Source: PALSA-1296 sp037143335 (lineage in GTDB: Bacteria; Bacteroidota; Ignavibacteria; Palsa-1295). From it: DNA of 64,000 nucleotides. The notes beneath the pieces are model-generated. The model saw nothing but the letters and a program-made list of their open reading frames with translations. It was not told the DNA's origin and ran no database searches. Shown piece by piece: positions 26,833-35,992 of this stretch (positions are counted from its first letter, which is position 1; each line of letters opens with the position of its first letter). The stretch spans positions 32,459 through 96,458 of the forward strand of contig JBAWZA010000011.1 of NCBI GenBank assembly GCA_037143335.1. Reading direction: 5' to 3'. Made by a program: the position numbers and the translations under genes.

Positions 26833-27798
26833 TTACTGCTTAATCTTTTTTACTTCCTCTGTTAGTAATGGAAGTATCTCAAACGCATCACCGACTATTC
26901 CGTAATCGCATACGGAAAAGATGGGAGCATTGATATCCTTATTTATTGCAACAATAGTTTTAGAGCTTGACATTCCCGCAAGATGCTGAATTGCCCCACT
27001 CACACCAACTGCAACGTAGAGCGTTGGAGAAACAGTCTTCCCTGTTTGCCCGACTTGTTCTGAATGCGGTCTCCATCCAGCATCAACGACAGCACGAGAT
27101 GCGCCTGTCGCGGCTCCGAGGATTGAGGCAAGTCCTTCGATAAGTCCCCAATTCTCAGGTCCCTTCATTCCTCTGCCACCGGTTACGATGCTATCAGCTT
27201 CTGCGACGTCGAGCTTGCCCTGTGATAGCGTCAACTCCGTTGTCTTTTCTGCAAAATCTTTTTCATCGAAGTTCACAGAGAGATTTTCGATAGTTGCGAC
27301 ATCAGACAATTCTTTGGATGCCTTCCATAAGTTCGGACGGGTTGAATACACCTTCGTTGGTGTCGTTACCTCAACATACGTATTCGCCTTGCCTGCATAC
27401 ACGGGATGTACCGCAACGAGTTTGCCACCGTCGTGAACGAACGAGGTTACATCAGGCACATAACCTGCGCTGAGTCTTACAGCTACGCGCGGAGCCAAGT
27501 CTTTCCCTCTGCCTGTTGCAGAGACAAGTACAACTTCGGCGTTTGAGAATTTCGCTGCCTCAGCGATAGCCTTACCTGTGGCACGAGATGAGTAGTTGCC
27601 GAAGCGCGCATCCTCGATCACATAAACTTTCGATACACCTGAGCGTGTCACAGCTTCCGATACAAGCGCTGTGGCGTTCGATGTTACGACAACTCCAAAA
27701 ATCGCAGTCGCACCGATACTCTTCGCCGCTTCGATTGCTTCGACCGATGGTTTACGGATTTGTCCGTTACGCTCTTCTAAATAAACTAAAATATTCAT
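26833..27798 (-). CDS. etfA: Electron transfer flavoprotein alpha subunit
   Basis: 321 aa. C-terminal FAD-binding half shows the family hallmarks: GWRPHSEQVGQTGKTVSPTLY, GVSGAIQHLAGM, IVAINKDINAPIFSVCDYGIVGD. The N-terminal half is the ETF Rossmann-type domain. With EtfB it accepts electrons from acyl-CoA or other dehydrogenases and passes them to the quinone pool via ETF:quinone oxidoreductase. Lies 16 bp after etfB on the same strand, so an etfBA operon. Confidence 0.96.
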   Translation of the reverse strand: MNILVYLEERNGQIRKPSVEAIEAAKSIGATAIFGVVVTSNATALVSEAVTRSGVSKVYVIEDARFGNYSSRATGKAIAEAAKFSNAEVVLVSATGRGKDLAPRVAVRLSAGYVPDVTSFVHDGGKLVAVHPVYAGKANTYVEVTTPTKVYSTRPNLWKASKELSDVATIENLSVNFDEKDFAEKTTELTLSQGKLDVAEADSIVTGGRGMKGPENWGLIEGLASILGAATGASRAVVDAGWRPHSEQVGQTGKTVSPTLYVAVGVSGAIQHLAGMSSSKTIVAINKDINAPIFSVCDYGIVGDAFEILPLLTEEVKKIKQ

Positions 27799-27814
27799 TC
27801 GTAAAAATCTTTTC

Positions 27815-28567
27815 TTAAATTACTTTTGCTTCTTCGTGTAATAGTTTTGCAAGTTCAGCTGTGCTGGCACTGGCATTGCCCTCCACCTTAATGATCTTGC
27901 CGATGCGCTTCTTATCTGGCTTATCCATTTTGACAACAAGTGTGCGCGATGGAGCAGCACTACCTGCGATCTCTTCGATAGGCTTTGATTTAGCCTTCAT
28001 GATATTCGGTAGTGAAGGGTACCGTGGTTCATTCAATCCTTTTTGCGCAGAGATTATACACGGCAAGCTCATCGAAATAATTTCTTTGCCTCCTTCAACT
28101 TCTTTCTCAGCACGAACAGTGGTGCCATCAATCGTCAGTCCAACGACAACCGAAGCCGCAGGCAGATCCAGTAATTCGGATAGCATCGAAGCCACCATCA
28201 TTCCGTCACTATCAATGGATTGTTTTCCGAGTAGGATAATATCAGCTCCAAGTGGAGAGATCGCGGAGGCAAGCATTTCGGCAACAGAGAATGAATCAGA
28301 CTTTTCGCCCTTGACAAGGATTCCTTTATCAGCTCCCATTGCTAATGCTTGACGGATTGCTTCCTTTGAAGTGTCGGAGCCAACTGAAATTGCTATCACC
28401 TCGCCACCATTTTTTTCTTTCAGGCGAAGCGCTTCTTCGACGGCGAACTCATCGTACGGATTGAGAATAAATTTTACTCCGGCAGCGTCAACCTGTTTTG
28501 CATCTGCCGTGAGATTTATTTTTGTGGTGGTATCAGGAACGTGAGAAACGCAGACAATTATTTTCAT
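27815..28567 (-). CDS. etfB: Electron transfer flavoprotein beta subunit
   Basis: 250 aa, typical length. Landmarks: MKIIVCVSHVPDTTTKI, NPYDEFAVEEALRLKE, LLGKQSIDSDG, LPCIISAQKGLNEPRYPSLPNIMKAKSKP. Binds AMP and forms the heterodimer with EtfA. First gene of the etfBA operon; a 555-bp region without genes lies upstream. Confidence 0.96.
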   Translation of the reverse strand: MKIIVCVSHVPDTTTKINLTADAKQVDAAGVKFILNPYDEFAVEEALRLKEKNGGEVIAISVGSDTSKEAIRQALAMGADKGILVKGEKSDSFSVAEMLASAISPLGADIILLGKQSIDSDGMMVASMLSELLDLPAASVVVGLTIDGTTVRAEKEVEGGKEIISMSLPCIISAQKGLNEPRYPSLPNIMKAKSKPIEEIAGSAAPSRTLVVKMDKPDKKRIGKIIKVEGNASASTAELAKLLHEEAKVI

Positions 28568-28927
28568 TCGTAATATTTTGCAGCTACATCAATGTAATCG
28601 GGCGAACTTAACACGAAGCACGAAATCAACGTTTCGGAAATCGGTGTTGAGAGAATAGATGTAGATACATTTTTTCTCAAAAATAAACAATTAACATTTT
28701 TTCACGGAGCAAAGGGAAATAAGAATTCCCGAAAAGCCCATTTATTGGCATTTTCTGGGTCGGAATCGTCTCTAACGCTCTTAGAATAATACTTAGCGGG
28801 GTTGTCCACACTCCGAATTCCCATAAAAAGGACTTACGGAACTCTGAAAAAACTTACCCACCGAACGGTGTATAACTTTGTGGAGAAGCATCGATGACAT
28901 ATCGTCATTGTGAGCAACTTGTTTATC

Positions 28928-28943
28928 ATTAAGAAATTGTTAA
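28928..28943 (-). promoter_or_regulatory. TTAAC-type 11-bp repeat pair (PhoB/PhoP-box-like)
   Basis: On the minus strand this reads TTAACAATTTCTTAAT, i.e. two TTAA half-sites 11 bp apart. It matches the unit repeated four times at 63959-64000. It lies about 360 bp upstream of etfB in that gene's orientation. Function inferred only from spacing. Confidence 0.3.
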
Positions 28944-29078
28944 CTGAATTTCGCTCAATTTGCTATTTTCACAAGTTTCCACGAAAAAATGGCGTCAAAA
29001 GATGGGAAATTCTCGTCCTAAAAAGAGGACGGAATTTCCGCAAAAAAACTTGATAAGGGGTGGATAAACAGAGTCCCT

Positions 29079-29106
29079 CCCCAAAGCCGCGTGCTCGGCT
29101 TTGGGG
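29079..29106 (-). terminator. Strong GC-rich stem-loop after the peptide-binding lipoprotein gene
   Basis: Perfect 11-bp inverted repeat (CCCCAAAGCCG/CGGCTTTGGGG) with a 6-nt loop, 16 bp beyond the stop codon of the minus-strand lipoprotein gene. No U-tract follows, so it may be a 3' stabilising hairpin rather than an intrinsic terminator. Confidence 0.45.
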
Positions 29107-29122
29107 TGGGATAACTCATGAA

Positions 29123-30952
29123 TTAATTGGTTGATGAGGCTTTGTAATTGCCGCCAGAAGCCCCTCTGATCTTCCACCAAGCTTGGTTGAAGCCAGGACG
29201 CACTGCATTGAAGCTCACGTTATCGAAACGGTCTATATACACGCATGGATTCTCAGGTACCCAGAGGATGCAATTGGCTTGATCTTCATAAAATACTTTT
29301 TGGAATTCCCTCTGCAAGTCCATTCTTTTTGTCTCTTCAAATTCCTGACGAATTGCTTCGAGTAAATGATCTGCGACAGGGCTGTTATAGCCGCTGTAGT
29401 TCGAGCCACGGTTCTTTGCTTGCGATGAATGATAGAGTTGGTAGTTATCTGTCTCGTATGGATCAGCTTGCCACGAACCGTATGTGGCATCAAACTTATG
29501 ATCGCGTTGACGGTCGAGCAGCACCGACCACTCCGTCGTCTGAACACTTGCATCAATGCCGATTTTTCTCATTGCCTCGGCTATGATGAGCAATACATTT
29601 TTTCTTACCTCATTGCCTGCATTTGTGGTGAATGTAAATTTGAACGGAGTTGATTTGCCGTCAATGACTTTATCCAGAATCCCATCACCATCATGATCTT
29701 TCCAGCCTGCGCTATCCAAGATTCGCTTTGCCATTTCGGGATCGTAAGGAATCAACGGTAAATTTTTATTATACTCTTTCCGCCAAAATGGGATTGCTGA
29801 TTGAGTCTGTTTTGCTAAACCGAAAAGCACTTTGTCTATAATTGATTTGCGATCAACGACATGTGCCAATGCCCACCGAACCTTTTGCTCCTTGAAAAGT
29901 GGGTTTTGCAAATTCCAATTGATGAGTACAAAGGAGCCGAGTGGGAATGTGACCTTCTTGATAAACGGCTGCTTCAGTGTATCAATCTGAACGAAATACG
30001 GAGGCTGCAGGAATTCGATCACGTCAATATCTTTTGATTTAATTGTTGTGACTGCGGCGTTCCAGTCTGTAATGACTTTATAAATCAGCGTATCGGGATA
30101 CGTAACTCCTAAGGGCGAATTTCCCTTATTGGTGTACTGTGGATTTCGAACTAAAATAATTCGATCATTGGTGCGCCACTCAGATAATTTGTATGGACCC
30201 GATCCTTGAATATATTTCGCTTCACGGCCTAATTCTGGAGTAACCATCCACTGACCAAACTCTCGCATAGCCGGGTTCACTTGCATGTGTGCGGCTTTTG
30301 CGCTATCTATATCTTCGGCTTTTCCACTTTCAACGATGGAGGCAATATCATCCCAGGTGTATTGATCGGTCAAGTTCTTCGGATCCCAGATATGCTTTGG
30401 CAAAATAAAGAACGCATCCGCGAATGCTTGTTCTTTTACAAGAAAGTATGCCTTCCACATTTTGAATCTGACCTTGTAGGGATCACCATCAATCAATTCG
30501 CAACTATGGATATTATCAACGAACGTGCGCTTTTGTGCGGAGTAGGTGTTGAGTGGGTTCTTCAATGCTTTCAAGCTAAAGATCACATCAGCTCCAGTCA
30601 TTTCTTTGCCGTCAGCGAACTTCACACCTTTGCGCAGCGTAAAATCATAGGTCATGTGGTCGGCTGACTCAACCGGCATTGACTCAGCCAACCATGGCAC
30701 ATCTACTTGCATTGTCTGCGGATTAATTCTGAGCAGTCGTTCAAAAATCTGTTCTTCGACGTACGTCTCATCTGCGCCTGTTGAATTCTGCGGATTCAAT
30801 CGCTCAAGTTCGTTGAGGAGATGCTGGACGACAAGGTTAGAGGTCGAGAGATTATTCGTCCCAGGACCCGAGGATTTCCCTCCACATCCAGCGACGAGTA
30901 GAGCGACGCTAAGTGACAATGAAATGAATAAAGTGCGAGAAATAGTGTTCAT
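29123..30952 (-). CDS. Peptide/oligopeptide ABC transporter substrate-binding lipoprotein
   Basis: 609 aa, extracytoplasmic solute-binding protein family 5 (OppA/DppA-like). Lipoprotein signal ends at the lipobox VAGC (Cys at about residue 23). Landmarks: TYDFTLRKGVKFADGKEMTGADVIFSLK-like SBP5 signature region, VRWALAHVVDRKSIID, and the C-terminal NNNP-type segment replaced by YQLYHSSQAKNRGSNYSGY. It would bind peptides or other ligands for an ABC permease, but no permease or ATPase genes are adjacent; it stands alone. Confidence 0.92.
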   Translation of the reverse strand: MNTISRTLFISLSLSVALLVAGCGGKSSGPGTNNLSTSNLVVQHLLNELERLNPQNSTGADETYVEEQIFERLLRINPQTMQVDVPWLAESMPVESADHMTYDFTLRKGVKFADGKEMTGADVIFSLKALKNPLNTYSAQKRTFVDNIHSCELIDGDPYKVRFKMWKAYFLVKEQAFADAFFILPKHIWDPKNLTDQYTWDDIASIVESGKAEDIDSAKAAHMQVNPAMREFGQWMVTPELGREAKYIQGSGPYKLSEWRTNDRIILVRNPQYTNKGNSPLGVTYPDTLIYKVITDWNAAVTTIKSKDIDVIEFLQPPYFVQIDTLKQPFIKKVTFPLGSFVLINWNLQNPLFKEQKVRWALAHVVDRKSIIDKVLFGLAKQTQSAIPFWRKEYNKNLPLIPYDPEMAKRILDSAGWKDHDGDGILDKVIDGKSTPFKFTFTTNAGNEVRKNVLLIIAEAMRKIGIDASVQTTEWSVLLDRQRDHKFDATYGSWQADPYETDNYQLYHSSQAKNRGSNYSGYNSPVADHLLEAIRQEFEETKRMDLQREFQKVFYEDQANCILWVPENPCVYIDRFDNVSFNAVRPGFNQAWWKIRGASGGNYKASSTN

Positions 30953-31023
30953 GGATATGACTATTAATTGAGAGATAATATTTTTTACGCTTTAACAATA
31001 CAAATCATACCCAATTTGGTTCA

Positions 31024-31323
31024 ATGAAATATTTTGCAATTCTCACAGACTACATCGCGCCGATGGAGAGCGTCGTCGAAATTACACCCGAACACCGAGC
31101 ATATCTCAAGACCCAGTACGATGCAGGCATCATGCTCTTTAGCGGTCCGCTTGTGCCGCGAACAGGGGGTATGCTCTTTGCGCAAGCGAACGACAGAGCG
31201 GACATTGATGCCATGATAGCCAGAGACCCGTTTCATCTAAAACAGATCGCAACCTACACCGTGATAGAGACTTCGCCTGTTATGTGGGCAACCGAGCTAA
31301 ACAAAATCTTCGAAGCTGCGTAG
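31024..31323 (+). CDS. YciI-like protein
   Basis: 99 aa, ferredoxin-like alpha/beta fold of the YciI family: MKYFAILTDYIAP, R.EHRAYLK-type helix, LFSGPLVPRTGGMLF, and a DPFHLKQIATYTVIE segment containing the conserved Asp-Pro-(F) and His. These small dimeric proteins are often stress or catabolism related; a catalytic role is not established. Ends 9 bp before the DUF58 gene on the same strand. Confidence 0.85.
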   Translation: MKYFAILTDYIAPMESVVEITPEHRAYLKTQYDAGIMLFSGPLVPRTGGMLFAQANDRADIDAMIARDPFHLKQIATYTVIETSPVMWATELNKIFEAA

Positions 31324-31332
31324 AGATTCCTG

Positions 31333-32247
31333 ATGCCCGAACTCATTACACCTACAACTGATTACCTCCGCCCCGAGCACGTCTCGAAGCTTGGGAATTT
31401 TGAGCTTGTCGCAAAATTTGTCGTCGAGGGATTCATCACAGGTCTGCATAAATCTCCCTATCACGGGTTTAGTGTGGAGTTTGCAGAGCATAGACCTTAC
31501 CTACCGGGCGATCCGATTCGTAACATTGATTGGAAGCTCTTTGCGAGAACCGATCGCTACTACATCAAGCAGTACGAAGAAGAGACAAACCTCAAGGCGC
31601 ATATTATTTTGGATTCATCGCTGTCTATGAATTACAAAAGCGATCCAAAATTTATTACGAAATATAGGTACGCGACGATTCTTGCTGCTTCGCTTGCCTA
31701 TCTTCTCACTCGCCAACAAGATGCGGTCGGCTTGGCACTCTTTGATGAAGAGGTGCGCACCTTCATGCCGGCCCGGTTGAAGTCGAGCTACCTTCGTGAG
31801 ATGCTGAAAGTTTTACAGCAAACTGAACCAACAAACAAAACAAAAACGCAGGCTTCACTCCGATTAGTATTGGAGCGAATCAAACGTCGCGGACTTATTA
31901 TCGTTATTAGTGATTTCCTTGATGAGCCGGATGAGATTATCACTTCGCTCAAACTCATGCGCAACGCCGGACATGAAGTGATAGCATTTCAAGTCCTTGA
32001 CCCAATTGAACAAACGCTTGCTCTCCCAGCAAGCGATGCGACAATTTACGATCTCGAGACGGGAGAGTTTATTAAAACGCAACCTTATCAGATGCAAGAA
32101 AGCTACGCAAAATCATTTCAAGAATTTCTTGACACCCTTACTTCATCACTTGCTTCCGAGAGAATAGATCACGTCGTTCTGCAAACGACAACTCCGTTTG
32201 ATAAAGCATTGACGGAATACTTTTATAAGCGTCAGATGATGGGATAA
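31333..32247 (+). CDS. DUF58 domain protein (vWA-like)
   Basis: 304 aa. Contains the DUF58 signature (VEFAEHRPYLPGDPIRNIDWKLFARTDRYYIKQYEEETN) at about residues 50-90, followed by a von Willebrand A-like domain with the MIDAS-type segment HIILDSSLSMNYKS. These proteins usually work with a MoxR AAA+ ATPase as chaperone-like pairs. No moxR gene lies in this window, so the partner must be elsewhere. Co-directional with the YciI gene. Confidence 0.9.
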   Translation: MPELITPTTDYLRPEHVSKLGNFELVAKFVVEGFITGLHKSPYHGFSVEFAEHRPYLPGDPIRNIDWKLFARTDRYYIKQYEEETNLKAHIILDSSLSMNYKSDPKFITKYRYATILAASLAYLLTRQQDAVGLALFDEEVRTFMPARLKSSYLREMLKVLQQTEPTNKTKTQASLRLVLERIKRRGLIIVISDFLDEPDEIITSLKLMRNAGHEVIAFQVLDPIEQTLALPASDATIYDLETGEFIKTQPYQMQESYAKSFQEFLDTLTSSLASERIDHVVLQTTTPFDKALTEYFYKRQMMG

Positions 32248-32294
32248 AATAATTAAAAATCAAAATTAAAAATGCAAAATTGGGGAGGGGGAAT

Positions 32295-32318
32295 GGATTC
32301 CCGCCTTCGCGGGAATGA
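32295..32318. repeat. Dispersed palindromic intergenic repeat, copy 2
   Basis: GGATTCCCGCC-ttcg-CGGGAATGA hairpin, the inverted counterpart of the repeat at 6282-6306. Confidence 0.6.
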
Positions 32319-32331
32319 CAGCTTTATCAGT

Positions 32332-32354
32332 GGGACGGTCTCTTAGACCGTCCC
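32332..32354. terminator. Hairpin between convergent genes
   Basis: GGGACGGTCT-ctt-AGACCGTCCC, a perfect 10-bp stem with a 3-nt loop, followed by GTATTTTT and a second partly complementary CGGGACGG. It lies between the ends of the DUF58 gene and acpS and may stop transcription in both directions, or be another dispersed repeat. Confidence 0.45.
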
Positions 32355-32393
32355 GTATTTTTGACGGGACGGTTGCCCACCTGAGATTGGGAT

Positions 32394-32780
32394 TCAAACC
32401 GTTTCAATTATCGCGATCGCCTCCGCGATTTCTTTGGTATGGGTAAGAGAGAGCTGAATGTGAAATTCTGATTTGACGATACTCGCTGTCTTGACGATCA
32501 TAGAATCGCGGAGGATGACTACCGGCTTGCCCGAAAACTCTTTCCCAACTTCCACTTCCTTCCAGATAAATCCTCGGCGGATGCCTGTGCCGATTGCTTT
32601 GGAGAATGCTTCTTTGGCGGCGAAACGTGCGGCGAAATGCTCGGAGCTATTTTTTCGGGAAGTGCAATAGCCGATCTCAGATTCGGTAAAAATCCGTTTC
32701 AGGAATTGATCACCGTATTGGGCAATCGTTTCCTCGATCCGTTTCACTTCTATGGTATCTATTCCGATTCCGAATATCAT
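32394..32780 (-). CDS. acpS: Holo-[acyl-carrier-protein] synthase
   Basis: 128 aa, full length. Transfers 4'-phosphopantetheine from CoA to acyl carrier protein. The two family motifs are present: GIGIDTIEVKRIE at residues 4-16 (Mg-binding Asp8) and FAARFAAKEAFSKAIGTGI at about 49-67 (Glu of the KEA motif). Start at ATG 32780 gives the expected first beta strand MIFGIGIDT. Confidence 0.95.
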   Translation of the reverse strand: MIFGIGIDTIEVKRIEETIAQYGDQFLKRIFTESEIGYCTSRKNSSEHFAARFAAKEAFSKAIGTGIRRGFIWKEVEVGKEFSGKPVVILRDSMIVKTASIVKSEFHIQLSLTHTKEIAEAIAIIETV

Positions 32781-32866
32781 GGGTTAAGTTTGTGATTCAT
32801 TATTGAGAACACAAAATTGAAATTATCCTCACAAAAGAAAAGTTAGGTAGGAAACAAAATCACGAT

Positions 32867-34747
32867 TTGCGCGCCGTACTATTTATCCTTTTTTTCACCC
32901 TAGTTCTCACGGGGGAATCATATTCTCAATCCTTCGCCCCACAAGGTCGCAGACTTCCGCCTTCGCTCGAGCGCGAACTCAAGCTCAAGCACGGTGGCAA
33001 GGTGCGCATCGTCGGCTTCACCGATACCCTCAAAGCACAGAGCATTATCGCCAGTAGCATCCGTGATAGTGCGAGCATCGAACTTGATTCACTTACTGCC
33101 AAAGACTCCGCTATTGTTACAATAGACTCCGCTGTATCGCTCACGGATAAAGAGTGGCTTGACTCCATGCTTGCGCAATTGCCGGAGTATAAAAATACTC
33201 CGCAGGGGATAAGGTTTCACTATCCTGCCGATATTCTCGTCGAGACAAATCGTAAAGTTGTGCCACCCGATTCGACGATTGCTTCGCGTATGGACCCAGT
33301 CACGAAAGAAGACCTTCCGCTCTATGGTGATATGGCGATGCCCAAACCGCTTCCAGATAAATCATTGCCTCGGACGCGAATTGAAGCGGCACTTGGCTCG
33401 CCGTATATTCCCATTCTCAGTGTGAATTCTCTTGTGCTAACAAATGAAACGACGGCACTTGTCTGCGATGGATTTTTCAAGACGACTCAGGCTGATGAAG
33501 TCGCGACCAAACAATATTGGCACCTCGGTGCACATGTAAGTTTTCTCTTCCCTCCATCACCACTCGAACTTACCCAGCGAGTACCTCAACTTGAGTTAAG
33601 TGCACTGACGGGTGCAACGAAGCGGGTATTAGGCGATAGCAACACGACGCATTCATTGAGCGAGTCCGAACTTAGTACTCGGTTCACGATTGGTCAGCAA
33701 TCTCAATTGAAATTAATATCTCAAGGTTCGGTTGGGTTTTTGCATGATGAATCAACCGTGGGAATTTCGGAGACAGAAGCAAAACTAAAGCTATTGCTCG
33801 CCAAAGATATCCCGAACTCAAGCTTCACGACTTCATTGAGTTTAAGAGCCGAGTATGCAAGTCAGCCCACGATTGACTCGCAGTTGAGTGGCACAAAAAT
33901 ATTTCCGAACCTAAATAATACGTGGACGCATTCAGTGAATCTTGGTGAAGCGCAATTAGTACTTGAGCAAAAAGAGGCAGCGCCAATCAGATGGCTGGCA
34001 GGAGTATCATTTACAAGTGGTAGTGATGCAAGCGGTAATAATGCTGCTATCTCTCCACTTGCGAAAATCATTTTCCATCCGTCCAACAAATCAGAATTTG
34101 GCGTTTCGTTTTGGCCACAGACCGAAGTCTCTGATTTTGCGAATATGTTTGCGCACGCACTTTTTTATTTTCCGATTATTCCATCAAGCACCCATTCAGC
34201 CGACACAAGGCGCATCATCACTGAGCCAATTCACCTGACGATCTTCGGAAATTATTTTCTGTCACTTTTGAACGAAGCGCACGCAGAGATTCGGTATGTC
34301 GAGCGGAATAACGAACCTGTGTTCGAGCGCGACTCCCCCAGTGGTATTTTCTACGCAAGGCCTATGAATACAAAACATCTTGAGATCGAGGCAAATATTT
34401 CCGCTGAAGTTTTCGGTAAAGACAGAGTACGCGCCTCTGGAACCATCAGTTCATCAGCGGAGAAAACCTCTGGGAAGATATTGCCGTACGAACGAACCCT
34501 CGAGCTTCATGCAAATTATGAATTCCGAAGATTCTCAGATGCTTTCGTGCCTTCGATAGCATTTGTAGATTTCGCACGACCAGGTCATACCTTCACTTTC
34601 TTGAATGCAGAACTAGAATATCTTTTTTTGCCAGCATTCAAAGCATTCTTCAGAGCAGAGAATATCTTTAACGCACAAAACGACTTCTGGTCCGGCTATA
34701 GCGAATATCCGCAAGCGTTCAGGGTTGGAGTTTCGTACAATTTTTGA
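32867..34747 (+). CDS. Probable outer-membrane beta-barrel protein
   Basis: 626 aa with a TTG start, the only candidate that keeps the signal peptide (MRAVLFILFFTLVLTGESYSQ). After a Pro/Ser-rich periplasmic N-terminal segment, the chain from about residue 170 alternates polar and hydrophobic residues in many beta strands and ends in YNF, the aromatic C-terminus recognised by the BAM complex. Features such as FRAENIFNAQNDFW and FRVGVSYNF resemble the last strands of TonB-dependent or porin-like barrels. No plug domain was recognised. Substrate unknown. Confidence 0.65.
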   Translation: MRAVLFILFFTLVLTGESYSQSFAPQGRRLPPSLERELKLKHGGKVRIVGFTDTLKAQSIIASSIRDSASIELDSLTAKDSAIVTIDSAVSLTDKEWLDSMLAQLPEYKNTPQGIRFHYPADILVETNRKVVPPDSTIASRMDPVTKEDLPLYGDMAMPKPLPDKSLPRTRIEAALGSPYIPILSVNSLVLTNETTALVCDGFFKTTQADEVATKQYWHLGAHVSFLFPPSPLELTQRVPQLELSALTGATKRVLGDSNTTHSLSESELSTRFTIGQQSQLKLISQGSVGFLHDESTVGISETEAKLKLLLAKDIPNSSFTTSLSLRAEYASQPTIDSQLSGTKIFPNLNNTWTHSVNLGEAQLVLEQKEAAPIRWLAGVSFTSGSDASGNNAAISPLAKIIFHPSNKSEFGVSFWPQTEVSDFANMFAHALFYFPIIPSSTHSADTRRIITEPIHLTIFGNYFLSLLNEAHAEIRYVERNNEPVFERDSPSGIFYARPMNTKHLEIEANISAEVFGKDRVRASGTISSSAEKTSGKILPYERTLELHANYEFRRFSDAFVPSIAFVDFARPGHTFTFLNAELEYLFLPAFKAFFRAENIFNAQNDFWSGYSEYPQAFRVGVSYNF

Positions 34748-34818
34748 TTCGCTGATTTCCACACTGGCATAGAAAATTAACTCTTCCAGGATTTTTAAAT
34801 AAACGGCAAAAATTATTG

Positions 34819-34826
34819 TATATTTG
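34819..34826 (+). promoter_or_regulatory. Candidate FCB-type -7 element
   Basis: TATATTTG fits TAnnTTTG, 91 bp before the start of the HTH gene at 34917. The -33 element is not obvious. Confidence 0.35.
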
Positions 34827-34916
34827 TTGTAGACTCGTTACTCCAAGAAATCAAACCGCTTTCTTATGTTGATACCGAAATATTGACTTTGCCTTAAATT
34901 TTTTCTTTCTGTAATC

Positions 34917-35246
<330 letters not shown>

Positions 35247-35294
35247 AACAAAAAATACCCATTTCCTCATGCTATGGAAGCCCTAAAACCCTTG

Positions 35295-35302
35295 TATCTT
35301 TG
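35295..35302 (+). promoter_or_regulatory. Candidate FCB-type -7 promoter element for cassette B
   Basis: TATCTTTG followed by CACC fits the Bacteroidota TAnnTTTG box closely and lies 31 bp before the ATG at 35334. A -33 TTTG box is not clear, so the element may rely on an activator such as the HTH protein upstream. Confidence 0.5.
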
Positions 35303-35333
35303 CACCGTGTTAACAAACATTACTTAATTTGCC

Positions 35334-35990
35334 ATGACAACAAAAAACAGAGCATACTCTTTTTTTAAGACGATAGGAATTATTCTTCCATTACTACTCT
35401 TTATTTCTCAGGCAAGGGCACAATGCCCATCGATACCATGCCCAAATCCTGGGAATTGTACTGGATGGTCATCTGTAACTGGAGTTCCAGTTCATATTTC
35501 TAGCGGGTGTGACCTCTATGTAAACTATTGTTATAGGACGGTACACAATTGGCCTACTACAGGTTTCGAAACACTCCAGGCTGTCATCACTGAAATTGAT
35601 TCTGACGCTCATTGTGATGATGATATCACTACTGCAAGTTTTGTTGCAGAAGTGCAGTCTGCGATCTCTGTAGATGCTTCAACACATGCTGTTTCACCAC
35701 CCCCATGTAACAACCAAGTTAGTGGTAGTTATAAGATGGAATTACGAACCCCTGCATGTTTGAAGCGTGTAGCAACTTCATACAATCATTACGCCCTTGT
35801 GATGGCTTGTGAGAGTACTACTTCATTTTGCTTGATGACATGTGATCTGTGCCATGACAGTAATGGTACAACGCTGAAACAAAATTGTACATTTACTCTT
35901 GAAGGTACACCACCATGTGATGATGCACCAACCAAGATGGGAGATTGGCCAACGGATGCATGCAGACACCCAGTATGTGGCACTTTCTAA
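35334..35990 (+). CDS. Cysteine-rich exported protein (cassette B)
   Basis: 218 aa. Signal peptide ends at about residue 29 (SQARAQ). The mature chain is Cys-rich, with the same Cys layout as the 22644-23333 protein: CP...C near the start, SGCDLYVNYCYRTVHNWP, VITEIDSDAHCDDDITTASFV, TPACLKRV, CDLC, CDDAPTKMGDWPTD, HPVCGTF. No known domain recognised. Followed after 2 bp by the Kelch gene, as in cassette A. Probably a periplasmic or surface partner of that protein. Confidence 0.75.
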   Translation: MTTKNRAYSFFKTIGIILPLLLFISQARAQCPSIPCPNPGNCTGWSSVTGVPVHISSGCDLYVNYCYRTVHNWPTTGFETLQAVITEIDSDAHCDDDITTASFVAEVQSAISVDASTHAVSPPPCNNQVSGSYKMELRTPACLKRVATSYNHYALVMACESTTSFCLMTCDLCHDSNGTTLKQNCTFTLEGTPPCDDAPTKMGDWPTDACRHPVCGTF

Positions 35991-35992
35991 TT

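Larger units (their letters stand above)
28568..29122. other. Gene-free region with DnaA-box-like sites; possible origin-like region
   Basis: 555 bases without a convincing gene. It holds four 9-mers each one mismatch from the DnaA box TTATNCACA (or its complement): TTGTCCACA 28802-28810, GGTGTATAA 28867-28875, TGTGGAGAA 28879-28887 and GGTGGATAA 29059-29067. AT-rich stretches surround them (28675-28700 and 28918-28980). It also contains the 11-bp repeat pair at 28928-28943 and the GC-rich hairpin at 29079-29106. No dnaA gene is in the window, so an origin role is only a possibility. Confidence 0.35.

Noticed and set aside
27861..28352. 163-aa ORF antisense to etfB
   Set aside because: Frame shadow of a secure etfB gene.
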